Part shown: one piece after another, positions 57,331-64,000 of the stretch
Layout of the letters: the number at the start of each line of letters is the position of its first letter
Numbering within the stretch: the first letter of the stretch is position 1
Source: Pararhizobium polonicum
Lineage (GTDB): Bacteria > Pseudomonadota > Alphaproteobacteria > Rhizobiales > Rhizobiaceae
Direction: 5' to 3'
Length of the DNA stretch: 64,000 bases
NCBI RefSeq assembly: GCF_001687365.1
Contig: NZ_LGLV01000007.1
Coordinates: forward strand, 310,001 to 374,000
Translations under genes and position numbers: made by a program
The notes under the pieces: generated by a model
The model's input: only the letters and a program-made list of their open reading frames with translations
Databases searched by the model: none
Told to the model about the DNA's origin: nothing

Positions 57331-57918
57331 GAAGGGGTTCCAGGTCGGCTGCTGGGTGAGTTTCAGATAGCCGACATTGATGCCGAGCCGCGCGCCGATG
57401 CCGGTCCGGATGGGCACCAGCACGATGTTTTCATCGGTGAGCACCGTCATGCCGACGCCAGCGACCACATAGGCCGAGCCCGATACGCCGCCGAAGCGTT
57501 TGAAGAGCGAAGGAACGGCCGGCAGATTATAGACCAGCATCATCGTGCGGCTGCCCTGGCCGCCCCAGTCGATGCCGAGCGAGGGGCCTTGCCAGAACAC
57601 ATTGTGCTGGCCGGCATTCTTTGTATAGAGGTCGCCTTCGCCATAGGTCAGGCCGGCCACGAACGCGCCGGAGCCTTCCTGGCCGAGGATGTAACCGTTC
57701 GGTAGTCCGTATTTGGAAAATGCGTTCTCGACCACCTTGGCAAGGCCTCCGGAGGCGGCCCCGAAGAAATTATTCCCGGCATCGACGATTTCCTGCATCG
57801 AGTACTGGTTGCCATTGGCACTCTGCGCATTCGCTCCGGAAACGAGGCTGAAGATGATCATCAACGTTACGAAAGTGTGGAGGCAGGTGGTTTTGACGGC
57901 ACTGGCGATCCGCTGCAT
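57328..57918 (-). CDS. DUF1134 family exported protein
   Basis: 196 residues, signal peptide (TCLHTFVTLMIIFSLVSGANA). The rest is the DUF1134 domain, Gly- and Tyr-rich beta strands such as GYILGQEGSGAFVAGLTYGEGDLYTK, VFWQGPSLGIDWGGQGSR and AYVVAGVGMTVL. The GGAG before the ATG at 57916-57918 supports this start. Conserved in alphaproteobacteria; role unknown, possibly envelope related. Confidence 0.85.
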   Translation of the reverse strand: MQRIASAVKTTCLHTFVTLMIIFSLVSGANAQSANGNQYSMQEIVDAGNNFFGAASGGLAKVVENAFSKYGLPNGYILGQEGSGAFVAGLTYGEGDLYTKNAGQHNVFWQGPSLGIDWGGQGSRTMMLVYNLPAVPSLFKRFGGVSGSAYVVAGVGMTVLTDENIVLVPIRTGIGARLGINVGYLKLTQQPTWNPF

Positions 57919-58035
57919 AATTTTCTCCGTGTAGTCAGGCACGGCGGGGATAGTGCATCCGCGGGCCGTTGACCTGTCCCTTTCCCGATTGTCACAGGGG
58001 CGGGCTGATTGTGAGCAATTTGAACCGATGGTCTT

Positions 58036-58050
58036 AACAATGGGTTTACC
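58036..58050. promoter_or_regulatory. CtrA-box-like site between DUF1134 and chpT
   Basis: TTAACAATGGGTTTA, TTAA-N7-TTTA, one mismatch from the CtrA consensus. It lies 139 bases upstream of chpT. Confidence 0.4.
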
Positions 58051-58188
58051 AAATGTGGTGTCTTTATGATCTTCGCCCTTGACGCTATGCACGCGCAATG
58101 TTCGCGGGTTAGATAGTGGGGCAAAGGGATCGCGGAACACCGCCGGATCACGCTGACGAGCCGGACGACGGCTATTGAGGATACAATC

Positions 58189-58836
58189 ATGGGAAAAAAC
58201 CCGAACCTGACCTTGACCGGTCCCGATCTCGCAGCGCTTCTGTGCAGCCGCGTTTGCCACGACATCATCTCTCCGGTCGGTGCCATCAACAACGGCCTCG
58301 AATTGCTGGATGAGGGCGGGGCGGATGCGGATGCCATGGACCTGATCCGCACCAGCGCACTCAATGCCTCGGTGCGATTGAAGTTCGCCCGGCTGGCATT
58401 CGGTGCGTCGGGCTCCGTCGGCGCGTCGATCGATACCGGCGAGGCGGAAAAGGCGGCGAAGGATTTCGCCTCCGTCGAAAAGAAGACGGAAGTCACCTGG
58501 GTCGGCCCGCGCGTCATCATCGCCAAGAACCGCGTCAAGCTGCTGCTCAACCTGTTCCTGATTGCCTACGGCGCCATCCCACGCGGCGGCTCGATCGAAG
58601 TCATCCTGGAAAATCCGGAATATGACGCGGTCTTCAAGCTGATCTGCAAGGGCCGGATGATGCGCGTGCCGCCGAAGCTGGTCGAGCTGCTTTCCGGTAC
58701 GCTCGAAGAGGCCGTCGACGCCCACACGATCCAGCCGTATTACACCGTGCTGCTCGCCGATGAAGCCGGCATGGAGATCGACGTCAGCTCGACGCCGGAG
58801 GAGATCGTCTTTGTCGCCAAGATGGCCGCAGTCTGA
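58189..58836 (+). CDS. chpT: histidine phosphotransferase ChpT
   Basis: 215 residues. Carries phosphate from the hybrid kinase CckA to CtrA and CpdR. N-terminal histidine helix with the phospho-His in LLCSRVCHDIISPVGAINNGLELL (His24), followed by a degenerate ATPase-like domain, as known for ChpT. The C-terminal part lacks ATP-binding motifs. Together with ctrA 1.4 kb away this forms the output of the cell-cycle phosphorelay. Confidence 0.94.
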   Translation: MGKNPNLTLTGPDLAALLCSRVCHDIISPVGAINNGLELLDEGGADADAMDLIRTSALNASVRLKFARLAFGASGSVGASIDTGEAEKAAKDFASVEKKTEVTWVGPRVIIAKNRVKLLLNLFLIAYGAIPRGGSIEVILENPEYDAVFKLICKGRMMRVPPKLVELLSGTLEEAVDAHTIQPYYTVLLADEAGMEIDVSSTPEEIVFVAKMAAV

Positions 58837-58950
58837 GGGGCGTGCGATAAATCATCTTTTAGTTCCCGTGGTAACTGAATCTTTGCCAAAGCGGCATACG
58901 GTTGTCGTTGGGGAACAAGTTCCCGCTTAGGTGCAGACAAGGAGCTGGAA

Positions 58951-59313
58951 ATGCAACGCTTGATGATTGCCGATGATTCAGATGTCGTACGCAAGGTCGG
59001 AAAGCGCATTCTCTCCGGATTGAATTTTCTGGTCTCCGAGGCTGCCAACGGCCTCGAAGCGCTGGTGCGCTGCGAAGCGGAACTTCCCAACATCATCATC
59101 GTCGATGCGGGGCTCGATGGCGCGCTGGACCTGATCGCCAACATCCGCAACCTGCCTGACGGCAAGACCGTGCGCATCTATTATTGCGTGGTCGAGGCGG
59201 ACCTGAAGAAGATGATGGCGGGCAAGCGTGCCGGTGCCGACGATTTTCTGTTGAAGCCATTCGACCGCAAGATCCTGACCAGTGTTTTCGGCAGCCTGTC
59301 GGTCGCCGCCTGA
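58951..59313 (+). CDS. stand-alone response regulator receiver
   Basis: 120 residues, one receiver domain. The acidic pair (ADDS, D8-D9) and phospho-acceptor Asp52 (IIIVDAGLDG) and the Lys102 (LKPFD) are present, but the usual Thr/Ser switch region reads RIYYCVVEAD, with no Thr or Ser. It follows chpT by 114 bases. It could be a phosphate sink or a partner for ChpT; CpdR homologues do not look the same. Confidence 0.86.
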   Translation: MQRLMIADDSDVVRKVGKRILSGLNFLVSEAANGLEALVRCEAELPNIIIVDAGLDGALDLIANIRNLPDGKTVRIYYCVVEADLKKMMAGKRAGADDFLLKPFDRKILTSVFGSLSVAA

Positions 59314-59343
59314 TTTCGCATCCAATCAAGCCATAGGGTTTCG

Positions 59344-59379
59344 AAAAAGCCGTTGCCTTTCCCAGGCGACGGCTTTTTC
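59344..59379 (+). terminator. terminator of the receiver gene
   Basis: AAAAAGCCG / CGGCTTTTT with further pairing TTGCC / GGCGA, running into TTTTTC. Confidence 0.85.
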
Positions 59380-59437
59380 ATGCGCTGCTCGTCGAGAAGC
59401 GGCCCGGCTTGGCAATATACGTACGGTCAGCCGGAAA

Positions 59438-59468
59438 CGAAAAAGCCCGCCATCATCGGCGGGCTTTT
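59438..59468. terminator. terminator of ctrA
   Basis: AAAAGCCCGCC / GGCGGGCTTTT with ATCATC loop; the minus-strand side continues TTTTTCG. Located 83 bases beyond the ctrA stop and able to act in both directions. Confidence 0.88.
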
Positions 59469-59551
59469 AAGAAACTTTCGGCACGATCAGCCGTGGCGTC
59501 CCTGCATTATGCGGGATGCGAAACACCGCCGGCTAAAATGGCCGGGTGGTT

Positions 59552-60250
59552 TCAGGCGCTTTCTGCGAAATCGCCTTCCGGCTCGCGCAGCACATAGCCA
59601 CGGCCCCAGACGGTTTCGATATAGTTTGCACCACCGGCAGCATTCGCAAGCTTCTTGCGCAGCTTGCAGATGAAGACGTCGATGATCTTCAGTTCCGGTT
59701 CGTCCATGCCGCCATAAAGGTGGTTGAGGAACATTTCCTTGGTGAGCGTCGTACCCTTGCGGAGCGAAAGCAGCTCCAGCATCTGGTATTCCTTGCCCGT
59801 CAGGTGAACGCGCTGGCCACCGACTTCGACAGTCTTGGCATCCAGGTTGACGATGAGTTCGCCGGTCGAGATGACCGACTGCGCATGGCCCTTGGAACGG
59901 CGCACGATCGCATGGATACGAGCGACCAGTTCGTCCTTGTGAAACGGCTTGGTCATGTAGTCGTCGGCGCCGAAGCCCAGGCCCCGAACCTTGTCCTCGA
60001 TACCGGCCATGCCGGAGAGGATCAGAATCGGTGTCTTGACCTTGGACAGGCGAAGCGTTCTCAAAACCTCGTAACCGGACATGTCCGGCAGGTTGAGATC
60101 GAGCAGAATGATGTCGTAATCATAGAGTTTGCCGAGATCGACGCCCTCTTCACCAAGATCGGTGGTGTAAACGTTAAAACTTTCCGACTTGAGCATCAGT
60201 TCGATGCTCTGCGCTGTCGCGCTGTCGTCTTCAATTAGTAGAACCCGCAT
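59552..60250 (-). CDS. ctrA: cell-cycle master response regulator CtrA
   Basis: 232 residues of the OmpR/PhoB family. Receiver with D8-D9, phospho-Asp51 ([14 protein letters not shown]) and Lys (TKPFHKDEL), and a winged HTH whose recognition helix is in [18 protein letters not shown]. The N-terminus [23 protein letters not shown] is characteristic of CtrA. The C-terminal tail ends in EGDFAESA, where hydrophobic residues matter for ClpXP in Caulobacter. It controls division, motility and DNA replication in alphaproteobacteria. Confidence 0.97.
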   Translation of the reverse strand: MRVLLIEDDSATAQSIELMLKSESFNVYTTDLGEEGVDLGKLYDYDIILLDLNLPDMSGYEVLRTLRLSKVKTPILILSGMAGIEDKVRGLGFGADDYMTKPFHKDELVARIHAIVRRSKGHAQSVISTGELIVNLDAKTVEVGGQRVHLTGKEYQMLELLSLRKGTTLTKEMFLNHLYGGMDEPELKIIDVFICKLRKKLANAAGGANYIETVWGRGYVLREPEGDFAESA

Positions 60251-60691
60251 AATTGTCCCCTTTTCCGCCGCCGAAAGGTCGTTGTGGCCCCCTTACGCGA
60301 TACGGATCCAGTCGTTGCCTGATTTGGAGGCTGCCAGCAAATGGTTAACAAATTCTGATTCACTCTGGCAAGGTGTATCGGAAATGTTAAATATTTTTTG
60401 CAGTCCTCTGATTTTGCATGTGAATCTAGAATGATATCCTTAATGCACAACGTTAAGAAAATCAGCTATCTGACTCATCTGACTCAATCTATGCCGAACA
60501 TCAAATTTAGCGCCCGGCATTTACTGACCCTTAAATGATCGTCCCTATGATTAACGATGCCCGTAAACGAAAGGTTACCAGCGGTAGGATTTTGTTAAGA
60601 TCGCTGTAATTTTTTTTGTTTCCGACACCGTAAGGTCGGTTGAACAGGCCAAATCCAGTAACCGGGGTCTCGCATCACGGGAGTATTGCGT
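60251..60691. promoter_or_regulatory. ctrA / FliJ-like divergent regulatory region
   Basis: 441 bases. Seven TTAA sites occur (60345, 60387, 60440, 60453, 60531, 60551, 60595), one of which forms TTAA-N7-GTAA (60595-60609). Four GANTC sites, the target of the CcrM methylase, lie within 129 bases (60357, 60422, 60472, 60481), the last two in a perfect tandem ATCTGACTC repeat at 60468-60485. No gene lies here. Confidence 0.65.
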
Positions 60692-61042
60692 ATGAAGTCA
60701 CGTGAGAGCCTTGTTCGCCTGAAGGAATTTCAGGTGAAGGAGAAACAGCGTCAGTTGAGCCAGCTGCAACTGATGATGTCCGAATTTGAGCGGATGACCA
60801 AGGAATTGGAAAACCAGATCACATTCGAGGAAAAGAAGTCGGGGATCTCCGATCCCACGCATTTTGCTTATCCGACGTTTGCCAAGGCTGCGCGGCAGCG
60901 GGCCGACAATCTCCAGGTCTCGGTCCGGGAGTTGAAGGTACAGCAGGATGCGGCGGAACTGGCGCTGGAAGAGGTTCAGGCGGAATTCGCCAAGGCCGCG
61001 GCGCTCGAAGAGCGGGACAGCGGTGCTCGCATGCGCGCCTAG
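60692..61042 (+). CDS. fliJ: FliJ-like flagellar export protein
   Basis: 116 residues, almost fully helical with a long coiled coil (LVRLKEFQVKEKQRQLSQLQLMM), as FliJ of the flagellar export ATPase complex. Divergent to ctrA. In other alphaproteobacteria fliJ/fliI and flagellar genes lie close to ctrA and sciP. The ATG at 60692 is chosen over a TTG two codons upstream. Identification rests on context and helical pattern, not on strict motifs. Confidence 0.6.
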   Translation: MKSRESLVRLKEFQVKEKQRQLSQLQLMMSEFERMTKELENQITFEEKKSGISDPTHFAYPTFAKAARQRADNLQVSVRELKVQQDAAELALEEVQAEFAKAAALEERDSGARMRA

Positions 61043-61068
61043 GCGCGCTGAGGATTGCTGAAGGCTAA

Positions 61069-61113
61069 AAGGCCCTTCTCACGGACTTGTCTTAAGTCCG
61101 TGAGAAGGGCCTT
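61069..61113. terminator. very long perfect inverted repeat
   Basis: Two perfect 20-bp arms (61069-61088 and 61094-61113) with a GTCTT loop, between the convergent FliJ-like and GNAT genes. On the minus strand it runs into TTTTAG, on the plus strand into TTGTGC. It can end transcription from both sides, but the stem is longer than needed for that. Confidence 0.75.
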
Positions 61114-61167
61114 GTGCATTTCTGGTTCAGGTTTTGATCGCCCCGGCTTTTGCCAGGCCAGTTCTTG

Positions 61168-61449
61168 CTAAGCCTGGATGACATCCTGCCATTCGGGGTG
61201 GCGCTGAGCCTGGGCACGCATGAAAGGGCAGAGCGGAATGATTTTCCAGCCGCCTTTGCGGGCTTCCTCGATCGCATGGGCTGCAAGCGCCTGCCCGACG
61301 CCTTTGCCGCGCAGCGCGTCGGGAACGGCGGTATGATCGATGATGATCAGATGCGGCGATGACCGGGAATAGGTCATTTCGCCGGTATGGCCCTCAAGCG
61401 TTGCGCTGTAGCGGCCATGCGAGCCGGTTTCTTCAAGCTGTATGTCCAT
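61168..61449 (-). CDS. small GNAT-like N-acetyltransferase (YidJ/Acetyltransf_CG type)
   Basis: 93 residues: TGEMTYSRSSPHLIIIDHTAVPDALRGKGVGQALAAHAIEEARKGGWKIIPLCPFMRAQAQRHPEW. It has the acetyl-CoA motif RGKGVGQAL and the CPFMR signature of the short Acetyltransf_CG family, which is about 90 residues long. ATG at 61447-61449. Substrate unknown. Confidence 0.88.
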   Translation of the reverse strand: MDIQLEETGSHGRYSATLEGHTGEMTYSRSSPHLIIIDHTAVPDALRGKGVGQALAAHAIEEARKGGWKIIPLCPFMRAQAQRHPEWQDVIQA

Positions 61450-61588
61450 GATCCACCCGTCACATTGTTGGCTGCTGCCTATATGGCATGAGGCGGCGCC
61501 GGTGCGAAGGGTGGGGCAGGCTTGAAAATGTTTCGGGCGGCTGCCGGTTGATGGCCGCCGCCCGAAAATGGGACGCCTGACGCGCCGA

Positions 61589-61864
61589 TCAGTGACGATA
61601 TTGCTGGATGCGGGTCGTGCGCAGGCCGGCAAGACCATGGTCGCTGATCGAGGACTGCCAGGACAGGAATTCTTCGACGGTCAGGGTATAGCGTTCACAG
61701 GCTTCTTCCAGGCTCAGAAGCCCGCCACGCACGGCGGCGACGACTTCTGCCTTTCTGCGGATTACCCAGCGGCGGGTATTGGCCGGAGGCAAGTCTGCAA
61801 TTGTCAAAGGGCTGCCATCGGGTCCGATGACATATTTCACGCGGGGTCGTATCATTTCGGTCAT
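61589..61864 (-). CDS. sciP: CtrA inhibitory protein SciP (DUF1153)
   Basis: 91 residues of the DUF1153 family. SciP has a helix-turn-helix and binds CtrA, blocking its transcriptional activity in part of the cell cycle. The core TRRWVIRRKAEVVAAVRGGLLSLEEACERYTLTVEEFLSWQ is the HTH region, with the YTLTVEEF signature. CtrA-linked genes (ctrA, fliJ) lie within 2 kb. A CtrA-like site at 61918-61932 is upstream. Confidence 0.93.
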   Translation of the reverse strand: MTEMIRPRVKYVIGPDGSPLTIADLPPANTRRWVIRRKAEVVAAVRGGLLSLEEACERYTLTVEEFLSWQSSISDHGLAGLRTTRIQQYRH

Positions 61865-61917
61865 TGGACTCTCTACACATACTCAAGACCATATGGGCAC
61901 AACTTACCCTGCCACAT

Positions 61918-61932
61918 TTAACATTTGCCTAA
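61918..61932. promoter_or_regulatory. CtrA-box-like site upstream of sciP
   Basis: TTAACATTTGCCTAA: TTAA-N7-CTAA, one mismatch, 54 bases upstream of the sciP start. Confidence 0.4.
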
Positions 61933-62108
61933 GCACGCGGTAACAATTTGCTAATAATTTTAGAGACTTCCGGCGCTTGCTTCGACCTGTAGGCGATCTG
62001 CGGTACTCGCCTGGCGACAATGCGCGGGCTATCATCGGGTATTTTGCCGCGCCGCGAAAATGCCCCGGATGCCCTCATTTCCCGTCAATCAAGATGACGA
62101 AAGCTGTG

Positions 62109-62153
62109 AATTGAACATCTGCATGGGAGCCATGCAAATATAATGGTTCAATT
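62109..62153. promoter_or_regulatory. nested dyads upstream of the LuxR-type gene
   Basis: Outer arms AATTGAAC / GTTCAATT (8 bp, perfect) enclose inner arms TGCATGG / CCATGCA (7 bp, perfect, GAG spacer), with TATAAT between inner and outer right arms. The inner dyad has 17 bp, about the length of a lux box. Confidence 0.5.
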
Positions 62154-62326
62154 TGCCTAAAATCATTGCTATAGCCGCCTCGTAATTGAGCATAAGCGTC
62201 TTCTTTGATGCTCCGGAATGCTCTCGCTGCATCACTTTATTTCCATGCCTCGGCCTGTTGCTTCGATCGCGCCCCATTCTGGCGTCTTCGGAGTTTTGTC
62301 GGTGGCTGGTTTGACTTGGCAGATTT

Positions 62327-62352
62327 AAAAAATTCCGGAACGAGAATTTTTT
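62327..62352. promoter_or_regulatory. inverted repeat close to the LuxR-type gene
   Basis: AAAAAATTC / GAATTTTTT, perfect 9-bp arms with an 8-base spacer, 42 bases before the start codon. Confidence 0.45.
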
Positions 62353-62394
62353 GCGGCGCCGGCGCCATAGGCCGGCAAATTGGTGATCAAAGTT

Positions 62395-63141
62395 ATGAGA
62401 GACCCTGACAAGCTGGCCTTGCGAAGCGAGGCCTATGCTGATTTCCTTTCGGGCGTGAACAGTCCCGCAGTCCAGACGGAGTATGAAGTGCTCCACCTGA
62501 TGCGCCAGTGCACGGCGCAGTTCGGCTTCAGCCACTTCATGATCGCGCGCGTTCCCTTCGGCGAGCAGCAGCGCTTTACCGAGCGTCTCGTTTTGAGCAG
62601 CTGGCCGGCCGAGCTTGTGCGGGATTATGACACTGCCACGGTATTCCACATCAGTGTGCTGATCGAGCGGCTGCGCCATACGAAGCTGCCCCTCTTCGGC
62701 GAAACCAAAGCTCTGCTCAATGCGCAGGGGGCGGCCGCGCGCGACAGCATCGATGTGCTGTTCGCCGGCCAGGCAATGCGCAGCACCTTTGCCGTCATGC
62801 TGCACACCACCCATGGCGAGGCGTTTGCCGTCCTTCTCTGCGGGCCCCGAGGCGAGCCGGACAGGGCGGAGACCGCCGATCTTTATCTCACCCTGTTGCA
62901 GCTCTTCGAGACCCTTGAGCGGACCTTCGAGGCCGGTGTCTCGGCACGCGACAAGCTGTCGGCGCGTGAACTCGAGTGTCTGCGCTGGGCCGCGGCCGGC
63001 AAGAGCAGCGACGAGATTGCCATCATCCTTGGTATTTCCGGCTACACGGTCTCCAGCTATTTCAAGACGGCGGCCCGCAAGCTCGGCTCCGTCAACCGCA
63101 TGCAGGCGATCGCCCGGGCCATGCGGATGAAGCTGATCTGA
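62395..63141 (+). CDS. LuxR family transcriptional regulator, autoinducer-binding type
   Basis: 248 residues. The N-terminal 160 residues have the PAS-like autoinducer-binding pattern ([42 protein letters not shown]), and the C-terminal LuxR HTH reads [61 protein letters not shown]. The Trp-Pro of SSWP and the Asp of RDYD are residues often seen in the ligand pocket. No luxI-type synthase occurs in the window, so it may be an orphan (solo) regulator. The ATG at 62395 is preferred; a TTG at 62380 lies 15 bases upstream. Confidence 0.88.
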   Translation: MRDPDKLALRSEAYADFLSGVNSPAVQTEYEVLHLMRQCTAQFGFSHFMIARVPFGEQQRFTERLVLSSWPAELVRDYDTATVFHISVLIERLRHTKLPLFGETKALLNAQGAAARDSIDVLFAGQAMRSTFAVMLHTTHGEAFAVLLCGPRGEPDRAETADLYLTLLQLFETLERTFEAGVSARDKLSARELECLRWAAAGKSSDEIAIILGISGYTVSSYFKTAARKLGSVNRMQAIARAMRMKLI

Positions 63142-63286
63142 GCGGCCATACCGGCCGTTCATTCATACCCGTGTTGTGCATGCTCTTGTTCAATTCCCCG
63201 CGACTTTCTATATAGCAGCCTTGCGGCGCGGTCTTTTGGACCGGTGCTGCCTCGCTGCGGCGTTGGCCGCTTGCAGGAAACAGGGT

Positions 63287-64000
63287 ATGGTCGCGCGGAA
63301 TTGCCCGATAGACCCGCCGATGGACCGGAATGCCGGATTGGATGCCGTGAACAGTCTCGATTTTGATCGCAAGCCCGAAGATACGCGCGTCGTCGTTGCC
63401 ATGTCCGGCGGCGTCGACAGTTCCGTGGTGGCCGGCATCCTGAAACGCCAGGGCTATGATGTTCTCGGCATCACCCTGCAGCTCTACGATCATGGCGCCG
63501 CCGTCCACCGCGCCGGCTCCTGTTGCGCCGGTCAGGACATCGACGATGCCCGCCGCGTCTGTGACGTTCTCGGCATCCCGCATTACGTTCTGGATTACGA
63601 ACAGCGCTTTCGCGAAACCGTGATCAATCCCTTTGCCGAAAGCTATGTTGCCGGTGAAACGCCGATCCCGTGCGTTGCCTGCAATCAGACCGTCAAGTTC
63701 GCCGATCTCTTGGCGACCGCGCGCGAACTGGGCGCCGATGCGCTGGCGACCGGCCATTACATCCGCTCGAAGGCCAACCCGCAGCCGGGCGCCCCCGGCC
63801 GCAGGGCGCTCTTCCGCCCGACTGACGCCGATCGCGACCAGAGCTATTTCCTCTTTGCCACCACGCAGGAGCAGATCGATTATCTGCGCTTTCCGCTCGG
63901 CAATCTCACCAAGGCCGAAACCCGCGCGCTTGCCGAAGACATGGGCCTCGTTGTTGCCAAGAAGGCCGACAGCCAGGACATCTGTTTCGTGCCGCAGGGC
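63287..64000 (+). CDS. mnmA: tRNA-specific 2-thiouridylase MnmA (partial; C-terminus outside window)
   Basis: Adds sulfur to U34 of tRNA for Glu, Gln and Lys. Visible are the PP-loop [31 protein letters not shown] and the catalytic cysteine regions in [11 protein letters not shown]; the second catalytic Cys region follows as [10 protein letters not shown] at the edge. The start is uncertain: ATG at 63287 has AGGA nine bases upstream, but a GTG at 63347 would give the short NSLDFDRK leader usual in rhizobia. The frame is open to the right window edge. Confidence 0.94.
   Translation, partial: MVARNCPIDPPMDRNAGLDAVNSLDFDRKPEDTRVVVAMSGGVDSSVVAGILKRQGYDVLGITLQLYDHGAAVHRAGSCCAGQDIDDARRVCDVLGIPHYVLDYEQRFRETVINPFAESYVAGETPIPCVACNQTVKFADLLATARELGADALATGHYIRSKANPQPGAPGRRALFRPTDADRDQSYFLFATTQEQIDYLRFPLGNLTKAETRALAEDMGLVVAKKADSQDICFVPQG

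Larger units (their letters stand above)
61865..62394. other. intergenic region between sciP and the LuxR-type gene
   Basis: 530 bases. It contains TTAA-N7-CTAA (61918-61932), nested dyads at 62109-62153 and an inverted repeat at 62327-62352. No frame here looks like a gene, although a small RNA cannot be ruled out. Confidence 0.55.

Noticed and set aside
60440-60456. TTAA...TTAA pair in the ctrA promoter taken as a full CtrA box
   Set aside because: The spacer is nine bases, not seven, so only half-sites can be claimed.
62089-63162. 357-codon frame antisense to the LuxR-type gene
   Set aside because: Antisense to a protein with an intact LuxR HTH and autoinducer domain.

Overview
The window is chromosomal DNA of a GC-rich alphaproteobacterium, most likely a Rhizobiaceae member (Rhizobium/Agrobacterium/Allorhizobium type). 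The evidence is the CtrA cell-cycle set (rcdA, chpT, ctrA, sciP), the ruvCAB - ybgC - tolQRAB-pal - ftsH - glmM order, sqdBDC sulfolipid genes, a serC leader RNA, zapA followed by 6S RNA, and several small rhizobial families (DUF1192, DUF1465, DUF1153, DUF1134, DUF4164, DUF1127). Two genes run off the ends: a D-Ala-D-Ala carboxypeptidase (left) and mnmA (right). I saw no tRNA, rRNA, insertion sequence, prophage or CRISPR array.

Layout. 0-5 kb: carboxypeptidase, rcdA, MFS transporter plus DUF1192, a 51-residue membrane protein and a PhzF-like enzyme. 4.7-11 kb: lower glycolysis / pentose phosphate block on the minus strand (tkt, gap, a glycolipid-binding-like protein, pgk, class I aldolase). 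11-14.5 kb: DUF4164, zapA and 6S RNA, then an inserted-looking LysR / DUF1127 / small HTH trio, then 5-formyl-THF cyclo-ligase. 14.5-19.5 kb: YmdB-type phosphodiesterase, exported MBL-fold protein, secreted Cys protein, YebC, a P-loop protein and an LLM flavin oxidoreductase. 19.6-22.6 kb: ruvC, a VapBC toxin-antitoxin pair, ruvA, ruvB. 22.6-27 kb: metallophosphoesterase, NUDIX protein and sqdBDC. 27-40 kb: ybgC, an SfnB-type flavoprotein, tolQRAB, pal, cpoB, tilS, ftsH and glmM. 40-42 kb: two tandem outer-membrane beta-barrel genes. 42-48 kb: serC (with leader RNA), serA, GNAT, DMT exporter, purA. 48-58 kb: large acidic membrane protein, rpoH, a small stress-type cluster (DUF2171, DUF1127, Cys-rich protein, AraC), RluD-type synthase, TrmH-type methyltransferase, coiled-coil membrane protein, DUF1134. 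58-62 kb: chpT, a stand-alone receiver, ctrA, FliJ-like gene, GNAT, sciP. 62-64 kb: LuxR-type regulator and mnmA.

How the parts connect. Phosphotransfer to CtrA (ChpT), CtrA itself, its degradation adaptor (RcdA) and its antagonist (SciP) all lie here. TTAA-N7-TTAA sites, the classical CtrA box, lie upstream of rcdA and of both outer-membrane genes, with one-mismatch versions near chpT, sciP and ctrA/fliJ. TTAA is rare in this GC-rich DNA, so the pattern is notable. A second regulatory theme is a LacI-like operator (TAATCGWTTKAAA) upstream of the aldolase gene and of tkt, suggesting one central-carbon regulator. I found no convincing completely new system. The best leads are the CtrA-box set, the VapBC pair inside ruvCAB, the degenerate receiver beside chpT, nested dyads upstream of the LuxR gene, the unclassified P-loop protein and a possible small RNA near 1.7 kb.
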